Source: Lachnospiraceae bacterium
Lineage (GTDB): Bacteria; Bacillota; Clostridia; Lachnospirales; Lachnospiraceae
Direction of reading: 5' to 3'
Assembly (NCBI GenBank): GCA_017411305.1
Contig: JAFQQI010000052.1
Location: forward strand, 1 to 64,000
DNA: 64,000 bases
Under the pieces are notes generated by a model that was not told the DNA's origin, did no database searches, and saw only the letters and a list, made by a program, of their open reading frames with translations. Each line of letters begins with the position of its first letter. Position 1 is the stretch's first letter. Both the position numbers and the translations under genes were made by a program. This document shows, piece by piece, positions 45,372 through 53,893 of this stretch.

Positions 45372-46673
45372 TTATTTCCATACGTTGTTTACATAGAAGT
45401 CTTCAACTGCCTGAAGTCCTTCTTCTACAGGTGTTCCGAGGTAAATGGAAACCATAGCATCGTCAAATGCTGCACCTGCTTCTGTAGTAGCAAGAGATTC
45501 GTTGTAGAAACCGAATGTAGACTTAGCATTTCCGAATACATCCATTACATATGCAAGCTGTGCAGGTGCTACGGATGCATCATATTCAACCTTAGTTACA
45601 GGAATCTTACCACCAACTTCTGCGGTATACTTCTGAGCTGTATCATCTGTGAAGTACTTCATGAATGCGATAACTGCTTCAGGATGTTCTGTCTTAGCGC
45701 TCATTGCAATACTGTCGGACTTAGCAATTACTCTACCGTCTGTTCCGGGGAATGCAAATACACCACACTTATCTTCGAATGCAGGGTTTGCACCGTTAAT
45801 CTGTCCGATTGCCCATGAACCCTGGATTAACATAGCTGCTTCTTCGTTGTAGAAGTTTGCTGTAGCAACATCATTGGTATCACCTGCTGCTGTAGGCTGG
45901 AAGAACTGAGATACTTCAACAAGCTTGTTAGCTGCATTTACAACATTTGCATCTGTCCAGTGAGCTGTTCCTGCATCGATTGCTGCTGTGTCAACACCTT
46001 CACTATCGCAAAGGTAACCAGCTAACATGGATAAGCACCATGCTGTACCTGCGGAAATTGTAAGAGGTGTATAACCTGCATCCTGTAATTTCTGGCATGC
46101 GCCAAGGAATCCGTTCCAATCAGTAGGCATTTCTGTGATACCTGCTGTTTCAAACATTTCTGTGTTGTAGAATACGCAAGCTGCTGCAATGTTCAAAGGA
46201 ACTGCATAAATCTTGCCGTCATATGTCTGCTGGGAGAAAGCACCTTCGCCACCATTAAAGGTATCAATCCAGCCATCAGCTTTGATGTAGCTTGTAAGGT
46301 CTGCTGCAACACCGGGATCAACGTAAACATCAAGGTTAGGACCGGGGCTTACGATGAAACAGTCAGGTGTTTCGCCTGCTGCTACTAAAGCATTTAACTT
46401 AGGGTAGTATTCTTCAAGGTTTGTGGTAACAACAGTTACATGATACTTGCCTTCATAATCCTTGTTGAATCTATCAACTACATCTTTGTAACCTTTGGAA
46501 ATAAGGTCTTCTGTTGCATTCAGGTCATCCCAGAACATCCATGTGATTTCCTGAACTTCTCCGCTTGCGCCGCCTGCTGCACCGCCTGCTGTTTCTGCGC
46601 TGCCGCCGCATCCTACTAACATAGATGCAACCATTGCTACAGAAAGAACTACTGCTAATAATCTCTTTTTCAT
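45372..46673 (-). CDS. Extracellular sugar-binding lipoprotein, second system
   Basis: 433 residues. Lipoprotein signal ending MLVGC (Cys about 22), Ala/Gly-rich linker, then a family 1 solute-binding fold (PGTDGRVIAKSDSIAMSAKTEHPEAVIAFMKYF is typical). It would deliver an oligosaccharide to the two permeases. Substrate unknown; no glycosidase is in this operon. GGGAGG precedes the ATG and an extended -10 (TGCTATACT) lies about 50 bases upstream. Confidence 0.92.
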   Translation of the reverse strand: MKKRLLAVVLSVAMVASMLVGCGGSAETAGGAAGGASGEVQEITWMFWDDLNATEDLISKGYKDVVDRFNKDYEGKYHVTVVTTNLEEYYPKLNALVAAGETPDCFIVSPGPNLDVYVDPGVAADLTSYIKADGWIDTFNGGEGAFSQQTYDGKIYAVPLNIAAACVFYNTEMFETAGITEMPTDWNGFLGACQKLQDAGYTPLTISAGTAWCLSMLAGYLCDSEGVDTAAIDAGTAHWTDANVVNAANKLVEVSQFFQPTAAGDTNDVATANFYNEEAAMLIQGSWAIGQINGANPAFEDKCGVFAFPGTDGRVIAKSDSIAMSAKTEHPEAVIAFMKYFTDDTAQKYTAEVGGKIPVTKVEYDASVAPAQLAYVMDVFGNAKSTFGFYNESLATTEAGAAFDDAMVSIYLGTPVEEGLQAVEDFYVNNVWK

Positions 46674-46979
46674 AGTTTAACCTCCCTCTCTCTCTTGGTT
46701 AATGAAATTTGGTAATTTTAGTATAGCAGTGCCCCAATACATCTTCTATAAAATAATTGCTGTTTGTGTTCTAATTCTTGCTATTTTATTTTACGAATAT
46801 TTGCCATTTTTTATTTTTTTGTACAATAGTTATATTTTTTAATGTCTATTTTGTACATTTTTAACTTACATACTTATTTCATTCTATACATTTTGTGGTC
46901 TTGGTGTTAAAATATACTTATCAAAAAGCAGTTTGTCCGGTAGCAAAAATAGCATTTTTTATTAATTGGAGAATATTAT
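46674..46979. promoter_or_regulatory. Divergent control region between binding protein and AraC regulator
   Basis: 306 bases, very AT-rich. On the minus strand an extended -10, TGCTATACT, ends near 46720. The 9-base word TTTTGTACA occurs twice in the same orientation at 46817-46825 and 46849-46857, 32 bases apart (about three helix turns), an arrangement used by AraC-type activators. A TATACT at 46913-46918 may serve the regulator gene. No open frame of note. Confidence 0.45.
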
Positions 46980-47834
46980 ATGATTGAAACACTGCACGGT
47001 ATTCAGGAAACTGTAAATTTTAAAGAAAACACCAACATCAGACTCTATAATAATGATGAAGCAGAAAATTATCCCAAACACTGGCATGCTCCTTTAGAAA
47101 TTGTCATGCCGACCCTGAGCTCTTATTATGCAGTTTGCAGCAATATTTCTTATGAGCTTAGAGAAGGGGATATTCTGATTATTAATCCGGGCGTTATTCA
47201 CAGTCTGGATGCTCCTCCGGTAGGTAAAAGATACATTTTCCAAGCTGATTATTCCATTATCAGAAGTATTAAGGAGCTGGAAGTTACACTTTCTTCCATT
47301 GCTCCGGCTTTCCTTATCACACCGGAAAACGCTCCCGGTGCCCACGAACGGATTCAGCAACTGATTTATGCTATTGCGGATGAATACTTTTCGGATGCCC
47401 CTTTATCAGAAGCAAGTATTTATGCCAAGCTTTTGGAAATCTTTATCTGTATCGGCAGGGAATGTTCTCCTTCCAGAAACTTTGATGTAAATACCTCAAA
47501 ACGTAAAGAATATACTGAAAAATTTGCATTTATCTGTGAATATATCAGCGAGCACTGTACCGAAAATATTTCATTGGATGAAGCCGCACAGCTGGCAGGC
47601 TTTTCCAAGTTCCATTTTAGCCGTCTGTTTAAATGCTTTACCAATGTTTCTTACTATAAGTATGTAAATCAAAAAAGAATCGCCTTTGCGGAGAATTTGT
47701 TGATAGACCCGGAACTAAGCGTTACCGAGGTCGCCCTCCGCTCCGGCTTTGACAGCTTGTCCTCCTTTATCAGAATGTTCAAAATCATCAAAGGAGTTAC
47801 ACCCACAGAATTTAAAAATATGTATGCTCCATAA
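46980..47834 (+). CDS. AraC family transcriptional regulator with cupin domain
   Basis: 284 residues. The N-terminal about 130 residues form a cupin (YPKHWHAPLEIV, GDILIINPGVIHSL), the usual sugar-sensing part. The C-terminal about 100 residues hold two helix-turn-helix motifs (LDEAAQLAGFSKFHFSRLFK; VTEVALRSGFDSLSSFIRMFK). Divergent from the second transporter, which it probably activates. GGAG lies 9 bases before the ATG. Confidence 0.92.
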   Translation: MIETLHGIQETVNFKENTNIRLYNNDEAENYPKHWHAPLEIVMPTLSSYYAVCSNISYELREGDILIINPGVIHSLDAPPVGKRYIFQADYSIIRSIKELEVTLSSIAPAFLITPENAPGAHERIQQLIYAIADEYFSDAPLSEASIYAKLLEIFICIGRECSPSRNFDVNTSKRKEYTEKFAFICEYISEHCTENISLDEAAQLAGFSKFHFSRLFKCFTNVSYYKYVNQKRIAFAENLLIDPELSVTEVALRSGFDSLSSFIRMFKIIKGVTPTEFKNMYAP

Positions 47835-47860
47835 ACTTCACAAATTACATATCAAAATAC

Positions 47861-47894
47861 AAAAGCAGGTAGCTATAAAAAGTTACCTGCTTTT
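47861..47894 (+). terminator. Terminator between AraC regulator and YczE-like gene
   Basis: AAAAGCAGGTA / TACCTGCTTTT, 12-base loop, T run on both strands, so it can serve both convergent genes. Confidence 0.85.
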
Positions 47895-47939
47895 ACTAAT
47901 TATGATCATGCATTTTCTGTCAACTCTTGAAAAACTCTT

Positions 47940-48572
47940 CTATGCTTCCTTGTGCTGAAGCTTTGCCATCTGCTTACCAACCAGTTCAATTGTCGGCCCC
48001 AGGAGAACAATCATCAGCACTGTCATTACTCCCACTTCTCCGCCAATTAAAAATGCGATTACCGTTATCAGGGCATCATAAGATATTCTTACTACTTTAA
48101 AAGGAATTTCCTTCTTTGTCTTTTTGCAAAGATGCCTGTGAATCAAAAACACCAGTGCATCATAGGGTGCTGTTCCCAGACCGCTGTTCATATAAATTGC
48201 TGCCGCTACTACAAAGATAAGAAGCACCACAAGCAACATAACAATTCTGGCTGTCAGACTTACAACTTCTGTAATTCCCAATATCTGTCCCACAAACCAT
48301 GTGGTGAAATCAGCAGCATAACCTACCAGTATCATATTTCCGAAGCTTCCGAGTCCCAGCAGGGAACGGTCACACAAAAATACAAATACAAACAAAACAA
48401 TGTTAAAGCATGCCTGATAAGTACCAAAGCTTAACCCCGTCAGTTCTGCCATCCCGTAATTCAGTGCTGAACACGGATCCGGTCCGAAAGAGGTCATAAC
48501 AAGCAACGATACACATACTCCCATGATGCATACACTAAGCAGCATCATAATTAATCTAGCTATATAATTCAT
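47940..48572 (-). CDS. YczE/YitT-type integral membrane protein
   Basis: 210 residues with five to six hydrophobic helices. The GPDPCSALNYGMAELTGLSFGTYQ and GLGTAPYDALVFLI segments resemble the YczE family of Firmicutes, whose function is not settled. It ends the iorA-led run, 26 bases after the ACT protein. Ribosome binding site weak. Confidence 0.75.
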   Translation of the reverse strand: MNYIARLIMMLLSVCIMGVCVSLLVMTSFGPDPCSALNYGMAELTGLSFGTYQACFNIVLFVFVFLCDRSLLGLGSFGNMILVGYAADFTTWFVGQILGITEVVSLTARIVMLLVVLLIFVVAAAIYMNSGLGTAPYDALVFLIHRHLCKKTKKEIPFKVVRISYDALITVIAFLIGGEVGVMTVLMIVLLGPTIELVGKQMAKLQHKEA

Positions 48573-48598
48573 GTCAAATATTCATCCCTATTTAAAGC

Positions 48599-49018
48599 TT
48601 ACTTGAAAAGTCCGTCAAAGAAATGCGCACCTGCTGCTTCCAGCGCCTTAACTGCCTTATCTAAATCAGAAGGCTTAATGGCAATTGCAGCTTCATCCGT
48701 TGTGGTACAAAGTGCATACATATATTCAATATTAATGCCTGCTTCATACAGAACATGTAAGGTCTCCTGAAGGGCACCGATTTTATGAGGCAGAGTAACT
48801 GCCACAATATCACTTAATGTTGCAGAAAAGCCTTTTGCCTTCAATGCATCCTTGCCTCTTTCCGGTTCTTCCACCAGAATACGAAGCATGCCGTAATCAC
48901 TGGTATCTGCAAGGCTTAAGGAAATAATATTAATCTTTTCTTCTTTTAAGGTATTTAAAACTTCTTCCAGTCTTCCCTCTCTGTTCTCAAGAAATACTGA
49001 TAACTGCTTAATAGTCAT
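48599..49018 (-). CDS. Tandem ACT-domain protein
   Basis: 139 residues made of two ACT domains (about 4-65 and 72-135): KQLSVFLENREGRLEEVLNTL and LPHKIGALQETLHVLYEAGINIEYMYA. ACT pairs bind amino acids. Standing next to paaK and iorAB, an aromatic amino acid or arylpyruvate sensor is a plausible role; it has no DNA-binding part. AAGGAGG precedes the ATG. Confidence 0.9.
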   Translation of the reverse strand: MTIKQLSVFLENREGRLEEVLNTLKEEKINIISLSLADTSDYGMLRILVEEPERGKDALKAKGFSATLSDIVAVTLPHKIGALQETLHVLYEAGINIEYMYALCTTTDEAAIAIKPSDLDKAVKALEAAGAHFFDGLFK

Positions 49019-49032
49019 AGTCTTTTCCTCCT

Positions 49033-50331
49033 TTATACCAGCTTACGCTTATCGATAACATGCACAGCTTTGCCCATGCTTCTTTCAATGGTCTTAGGCT
49101 CTACCAGCTTCACTTTAACAGCAAGACCGATTGCCTGTTGAATAGTATGTGCAATCTTCTTCGTCAAGCTTTCTAACTGTTTAATCTCATCGGAGAAGAA
49201 GCGTTCTTCCACTTCTACCTGTACCTCTAAGGTATCCAGGTTGTTTACACGGTCTACAATCATCATATAATGAGGTGTTGTTTCGCCCATTTCAAGGAGG
49301 GCTGCTTCCACCTGTGAAGGGAACACATTTACACCGCGGATAATGAGCATATCGTCAGAACGTCCTTTGAATCTGCTGATTCTTGCAAGAGTTCTTCCGC
49401 AATCACACTTGTCATAGCTAATGCTGGTAAGATCCTTGGTTCTGTATCTGATAAGCGGAATGCCTTCCTTGGTAAGCGTGGTAAATACCAGTTCCCCTGT
49501 CTCTCCTGCTGCAATAGGCTTAAGGGTCTTAGGGTCAATAATTTCCGGAAGGAAATGGTCTTCATACACATGAAGTCCCTTGTGATACTGACAGTCACAG
49601 GCAACACCGGGTCCCATAATTTCGGAAAGACCATAAATATCATGGGCACTGATATGTAACTTTTCTTCAATCTGAAGACGCATCTGCTCTGTCCAAGGTT
49701 CTGCACCACAGATTGCGGCTTTCAACTTAATGTTGGGAATATCTCCGTCTGCCTCCAAGGTTTCTGCAATATGTAACAAATAAGATGGAGTACATGCGAT
49801 TGCAGTTACACCAAAGTCCTTCATCATCGTGGTAAGTTTCTTGGTATTACCGGTAGACATAGGCACTACAGTTGCACCTAAGTGCTCTGCACCGTAATGG
49901 GCACCAAGACCACCTGTAAAAAGCCCGTAACCGTATGCAACCTGAATCGTATCGCCTCTGCCGATTCCTGCCATAGTAAGCGCTCTTGCCACACATTCAG
50001 ACCACACATCAATATCTTTTCTGGTGTAACCTACTACCGTTGCTTTTCCCGTAGTTCCGCTGGATGCGTGAATACGCACAATTTCAGACTGGGGCGCCGC
50101 AAAAAGCCCGAAAGGATAAGTATCCCTAAGGTCATCCTTGGTGGTATAGGGAAGCTTATCAATATCCTCAATACCACGGATATCTCCTGGTTCTACACCA
50201 ACCTCCTGCATTTTTTTACGATAATACTCTACATTGTGATAAACACGGTTTACCGCCTTTACCAGTCTTTTGCTTTGCAGGGCAGTCATTTCATCTCTGC
50301 TCATACATTCCTTTGTTTCATTCCAAATCAC
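49033..50331 (-). CDS. paaK: Phenylacetate-CoA ligase family enzyme
   Basis: 432 residues, an acyl-adenylate-forming enzyme. HASSGTTGKATVVGYT (about 93-105) is the phosphate-binding loop, followed by IYGLSEIMGPG and a C-terminal GRSDDMLIIRGVNVFPSQVE. PaaK forms aryl-CoA from ATP, CoA and an arylacetate. Downstream of iorAB it may use the arylacetyl product of that pathway in reverse. GTG at 50331 has GGAGG 9 bases upstream; TTG at 50337 is the alternative. Confidence 0.9.
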   Translation of the reverse strand: MIWNETKECMSRDEMTALQSKRLVKAVNRVYHNVEYYRKKMQEVGVEPGDIRGIEDIDKLPYTTKDDLRDTYPFGLFAAPQSEIVRIHASSGTTGKATVVGYTRKDIDVWSECVARALTMAGIGRGDTIQVAYGYGLFTGGLGAHYGAEHLGATVVPMSTGNTKKLTTMMKDFGVTAIACTPSYLLHIAETLEADGDIPNIKLKAAICGAEPWTEQMRLQIEEKLHISAHDIYGLSEIMGPGVACDCQYHKGLHVYEDHFLPEIIDPKTLKPIAAGETGELVFTTLTKEGIPLIRYRTKDLTSISYDKCDCGRTLARISRFKGRSDDMLIIRGVNVFPSQVEAALLEMGETTPHYMMIVDRVNNLDTLEVQVEVEERFFSDEIKQLESLTKKIAHTIQQAIGLAVKVKLVEPKTIERSMGKAVHVIDKRKLV

Positions 50332-50408
50332 TGCCAAAACCCTCCTGTTGTTTTTTATTTATAACCTAGTTTTGTTATATCAGTCCCTGTCTTTACCGGA
50401 ACGTTCTT

Positions 50409-50981
50409 TTACTGCAGATTCCATCCGGCTTCAAATGCTTTTGTATTAATTTCGATTGTCTTCGGCGGAACAGTTGCTTCAATCACCTTAATCCATTCTT
50501 CCTTTACAAAATCCATCTGCTTCGCAGCCACACCCACAATAATGGTGTTGAATACTCTTGCGTTACCGATTTCTTTTGCAAGCTTCTGTGCATCAAGTGA
50601 AATCACGTTGTGCTTTTCTTTTAAGGTTTCAATGATTCCCTCCGGATACTGTGCCAGTCCCGCAGATACAGTCATGGGATCCATACGGATATCGTTTACG
50701 ATCAGTACGCCGTCCTTTTTAAGAAAATGTGCATAGCGGAGTGCTTCCAGTCTCTCAAATGCTATCAGCACGTCTGCACAGCCTTCTTCTACAATAGGTT
50801 CTGCTACCTTTTCACCGTAACGCACATAGGTAACAACACTTCCGCCACGCTGTGCCATGCCATGCACCTCGGAAATTTTCACATCATAGCCTGCAGCTCT
50901 GGTAATACCGCCCAAAATACGGCTGGTGAGCAAGGTTCCCTGACCTCCTACACCTACAATCATAATATTCTTGGTTTCCAT
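50409..50981 (-). CDS. iorB: Indolepyruvate ferredoxin oxidoreductase beta subunit
   Basis: 190 residues, the gamma-type subunit of 2-oxoacid:ferredoxin oxidoreductases. IMIVGVGGQGTLLTSRIL at the N-terminus and GMAQRGGSVVTYVRYG are characteristic. With IorA it turns arylpyruvates plus CoA into aryl-acetyl-CoA and reduces ferredoxin. It follows iorA by 12 bases; AAGGAGG precedes the ATG. Confidence 0.95.
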   Translation of the reverse strand: METKNIMIVGVGGQGTLLTSRILGGITRAAGYDVKISEVHGMAQRGGSVVTYVRYGEKVAEPIVEEGCADVLIAFERLEALRYAHFLKKDGVLIVNDIRMDPMTVSAGLAQYPEGIIETLKEKHNVISLDAQKLAKEIGNARVFNTIIVGVAAKQMDFVKEEWIKVIEATVPPKTIEINTKAFEAGWNLQ

Positions 50982-50993
50982 CTTCTTTCCTCC

Positions 50994-52754
50994 TTATTTG
51001 TTCTCTATCAGGCTGATGGCACCAAACTTACAATTGCTCATGCAAAGTCCACAACCGTTACACATTGTTTCATCAATTACTGCTGTTCCGTCTTCTGCTC
51101 TCTTAATGGCAGGACATCCTGCTGCTAAGCACATGCCGCACTTCTTGCACTTCTCAGGGTCAACTACGCATTTTCCCTTAGGTACAAAACTCTTAAGCAG
51201 TGCACACTGAGACTTGGTAATAATAACAGAAACTTCTTCTCTCTGTGTTTCCTGTTTTACCAGTCTTTCAATTTCATCTAAGTCAAAGGCATCCACTTCA
51301 TAAACGTGCTCAATTCCCATTGCTTTGCAAAGGTTGTAAAGATTAATCATGTAAGTGGTATCACCCATTAAAGTCTTTCCTGTTGCCGCATGGTCCTGGT
51401 GACCGGTCATACCTGTGGTAGAGTTATCAAGAATCATAACCGTTCCGGTACCCTTGTTGTAAACCATGTTCATCAGGGAGTTGACACCTGTATGTAAAAA
51501 GGTAGAATCACCGATTACGGCAACCCAGTTCTTAATATAATCCTTACCTTTTGCTTTTTCCATACCATGAAGGGTAGAAATACTTGCACCCATACAAAGA
51601 GTGGTTTCTACCACACCAAGAGGTGCAACTGCTCCTAAGGTATAGCATCCGATATCACCTGCTGCGTGAATTTTCAGCTTTTTCAGCACAGAGTATACGC
51701 TTCTGTGAGGACAACCGGGACAAAGGATAGGCGGTCTTGCCGGTACCTGTGCAGGTGCTTCTTGTGCTGTATCTACACCTAAAATAGCTTTTTTCAGCAT
51801 ATTGGCACTATATTCACCCTGTACAGTAAAGATTTCCTTACCGATTGCCTTGATTCCCCAAGACTTCACCTGTTCTTCAATTACAGGCTCTAATTCTTCC
51901 ACGATGTAAAGTGTCTCTACCTTGGAAGCAAATTCTTCAATCAGCTTCTTCGGAAGAGGATGCACCAAACCAAGCTTCAGCACTGATGCTTCGGGAAGGG
52001 CTTCCTTTACATACTGATAAGGAATACCGCTGGTAATCACACCAATCTTGGTTCCGTTATATTCTACTTTGTTAATATCTAACGTATTGGCATCCTCTGC
52101 CATTTTCTTTAAACGTTCTTCCACCACTAAATGACGCTTAATGGCATTACCGGGCATCATAACATTCTTTGCAATGTTTTTTTCGTAAGGCTTATCTTCA
52201 AGCTCTACTCTTTCTTCCAAATTTACAATTCCCTGGGAATGCGCTAGTCTGGTTGTCTCCCTGAAGATAATAGGAGTATCATACTCTTCGGAAAGCTCAA
52301 AAGCTCTCTTAATGAATACTCTCGCCTCTTCACTGTCAGAAGGTTCAATCACGGGAACCATAGCTGCTCTTGCTACCATACGGGAATCCTGCTCATTCTG
52401 GGAGCTGTAAAGTCCCGGGTCATCTGCTGCTACAAGAACAAGTCCTCCGTTTACACCACAATAAGAAACGGTATAAAGAGGGTCAGATGCCACATTAACG
52501 CCTACATGCTTCATGGAAACAAGGGCACGTACACCGCTTACGGATGCACCCACTGCCACTTCCATGGCAACCTTCTCATTGGGTGACCATTCTGCATAAA
52601 TATCATCCTGATACTTCACTATATTTTCACTGATTTCTGTACTGGGGGTACCCGGATAGGCTGCAGATACCTTAACGCCTGCCTCATAGGCACCTCTGGC
52701 GATGGCTGCATTTCCCAGCATTACTACTGCTTCTCCTGCACGTTCTTTACTCAC
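50994..52754 (-). CDS. iorA: Indolepyruvate ferredoxin oxidoreductase alpha subunit
   Basis: 586 residues. The N-terminal pyrimidine domain (GNAAIARGAYEAGVKVSAAYPGTPSTEI) and the thiamine pyrophosphate domain (GDIGCYTLG..., GDSTFLHTGV.., DNSTTGMTG) are followed by two 4Fe-4S motifs at the C-terminus: CKKCGMCLAAGCPA and CNGCGLCMSNCKFGA. It decarboxylates arylpyruvates from Trp, Phe and Tyr. GTG start at 52754 with AAAGGTGG 7 bases upstream. First gene of the run iorA-iorB-paaK-ACT-yczE-like. Confidence 0.95.
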   Translation of the reverse strand: MSKERAGEAVVMLGNAAIARGAYEAGVKVSAAYPGTPSTEISENIVKYQDDIYAEWSPNEKVAMEVAVGASVSGVRALVSMKHVGVNVASDPLYTVSYCGVNGGLVLVAADDPGLYSSQNEQDSRMVARAAMVPVIEPSDSEEARVFIKRAFELSEEYDTPIIFRETTRLAHSQGIVNLEERVELEDKPYEKNIAKNVMMPGNAIKRHLVVEERLKKMAEDANTLDINKVEYNGTKIGVITSGIPYQYVKEALPEASVLKLGLVHPLPKKLIEEFASKVETLYIVEELEPVIEEQVKSWGIKAIGKEIFTVQGEYSANMLKKAILGVDTAQEAPAQVPARPPILCPGCPHRSVYSVLKKLKIHAAGDIGCYTLGAVAPLGVVETTLCMGASISTLHGMEKAKGKDYIKNWVAVIGDSTFLHTGVNSLMNMVYNKGTGTVMILDNSTTGMTGHQDHAATGKTLMGDTTYMINLYNLCKAMGIEHVYEVDAFDLDEIERLVKQETQREEVSVIITKSQCALLKSFVPKGKCVVDPEKCKKCGMCLAAGCPAIKRAEDGTAVIDETMCNGCGLCMSNCKFGAISLIENK

Positions 52755-52788
52755 AATTAATCCACCTTTCGTATCCTAAAAAATTTTT

Positions 52789-52960
52789 TGTAACAGTTCA
52801 GCCATAAAATATATAAACACATGCGTGGGTGCTTGCACACAAAGCATTTGTTTATATGTTTTATGAGCGGAGCGCCCTCAAATGAAATAAAAGATGAGCA
52901 GCGAAGCTGCGCCGGATGCGTAGCAGACGCTTTTATGAATGCGAGGGCTGAGCTGTTACA
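52789..52960. repeat. Nested inverted-repeat element upstream of iorA
   Basis: 172 bases bounded by 15-bp arms TGTAACAGTTCAGCC (52789-52803) and GGCTGAGCTGTTACA (52946-52960), one mismatch. Inside are further paired arms: CATAAAATATATAAACA with TGTTTATATGTTTTATG, GCCCTC with GAGGGC, AATAAAAG with CTTTTAT, and small hairpins such as GCAGCGAAGCTGC. A T run follows the right arm on the plus strand. It could be a MITE-like repeat or a multi-stem structured RNA. No open frame of note is inside. Confidence 0.6.
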
Positions 52961-52988
52961 TTTTTTTCATTCCCTATCATAACACAGA

Positions 52989-53016
52989 TTGCTTTTCAAT
53001 GAAAATATTTTATAAT
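52989..53016 (+). promoter_or_regulatory. Possible promoter for the thioesterase leader
   Basis: TTGCTT (52989-52994), 16-base spacer, TATAAT (53011-53016). It would give a leader of about 340 bases holding the repeats described next. A second TATAAT at 53037 lacks a good -35. Confidence 0.4.
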
Positions 53017-53060
53017 AAAAATGTAAAAATATTTAGTATAATATATAAAAGAAGTTTTTC

Positions 53061-53255
53061 TCGTCCTATGCATGTGGGAATGCTGAGGAAGCTCTTCTCG
53101 TCCTATGCATGTGGCAATGCTAAAGAAGCTCTTCTCGTCCTATGCGCGAAACATTCCGATAAGCCTTTAAAGCATGAATCGTGTTTAGCTAAGGCTTCCA
53201 CGATTCATAAGTCTTATCTCCATCGCGCAAAAGGCTCTCGAACAAGCTTCTTTCA
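53061..53255 (+). repeat. 37-bp tandem repeat plus long imperfect hairpin in the thioesterase leader
   Basis: TCGTCCTATGC begins at 53061, 53098 and 53135, a 37-base period with two and a half copies containing ATGCATGTGG and AATGCT. The third copy opens a long imperfect hairpin: GAAGCT and TGCGCGA on the left pair with TCGCGCA and AGCTTC on the right, then GATAAG/CTTATC and a perfect ATGAATCGTG/CACGATTCAT stem (10 bp) inside. Seen in sequence; role unknown. Confidence 0.6.
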
Positions 53256-53366
53256 GCAGGTAAATGATAAACAGATATCTGCCGCAGCACAAGAGAACTA
53301 TATATAATCTTTTCACTCGATTTCAACTTATAGAAATATTACAAAAATAAAGGAGAGTTATCTGTC

Positions 53367-53855
53367 ATGAATAGAGACAACAGGCCGTTAAAGACAATAG
53401 AGGAATCAAGGACGGAGCAGATTCACTTGCTTCGGTATGAGGATATTAATGGGGAGAACCGGCTTTTTGGCGGAAAATTAGTTTCCTGGATTGACGAGGT
53501 GGGCGGCATTGTTGCCAAGCGGCATGCCGGCATTAAGGTTACTACTGCTTCCATTGATAATTTAAGATTCAAGGAACCGGCGCATCTTGATGACCTTATT
53601 GTTATTATAGGGTATGTAACTTATGTCGGAAATACTTCCATGGAAGTGCGGGTCGATACTTATTTAGAGGAAAAAGACGGCACCAGGCGAGCTATCAACC
53701 GGGCTTATCTGTCATTAGTCGGTTTGGATGATAACGGACAGCCTATGAAAATCCCTTATGGTATTGAGATTAATTCTGAAGCTCAGAAAGGAGATTATGA
53801 AGGTGCCTTAAAGCGGATTGAACTTCGAAAACTGCGCCAAAAGGAAGGCTTTTAA
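53367..53855 (+). CDS. Acyl-CoA thioesterase, hotdog fold
   Basis: 162 residues, a single hotdog domain of the YkhA/BFIT acyl-CoA thioesterase type: NGENRLFGGKLVSWIDEVGGIVAKRHAG carries the catalytic-type Asp and central helix, followed by TTASIDNLRFKEPAHLDD and GNTSMEVRVDTYLE strands. It would hydrolyse acyl-CoA in the cytosol; substrate length unknown. AGGAG is 11 bases before the ATG. GH30 follows after 38 bases and may be co-transcribed. Confidence 0.9.
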   Translation: MNRDNRPLKTIEESRTEQIHLLRYEDINGENRLFGGKLVSWIDEVGGIVAKRHAGIKVTTASIDNLRFKEPAHLDDLIVIIGYVTYVGNTSMEVRVDTYLEEKDGTRRAINRAYLSLVGLDDNGQPMKIPYGIEINSEAQKGDYEGALKRIELRKLRQKEGF

Positions 53856-53893
53856 TCACAACTAAAAAATAAATTCACAAAGGAGTATGATAT

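Noticed and set aside
52939..53307. 122-codon open frame on the plus strand
   Set aside because: It crosses the tandem repeats and hairpin, has no ribosome binding site and no recognisable protein pattern; its content follows from the repeat.
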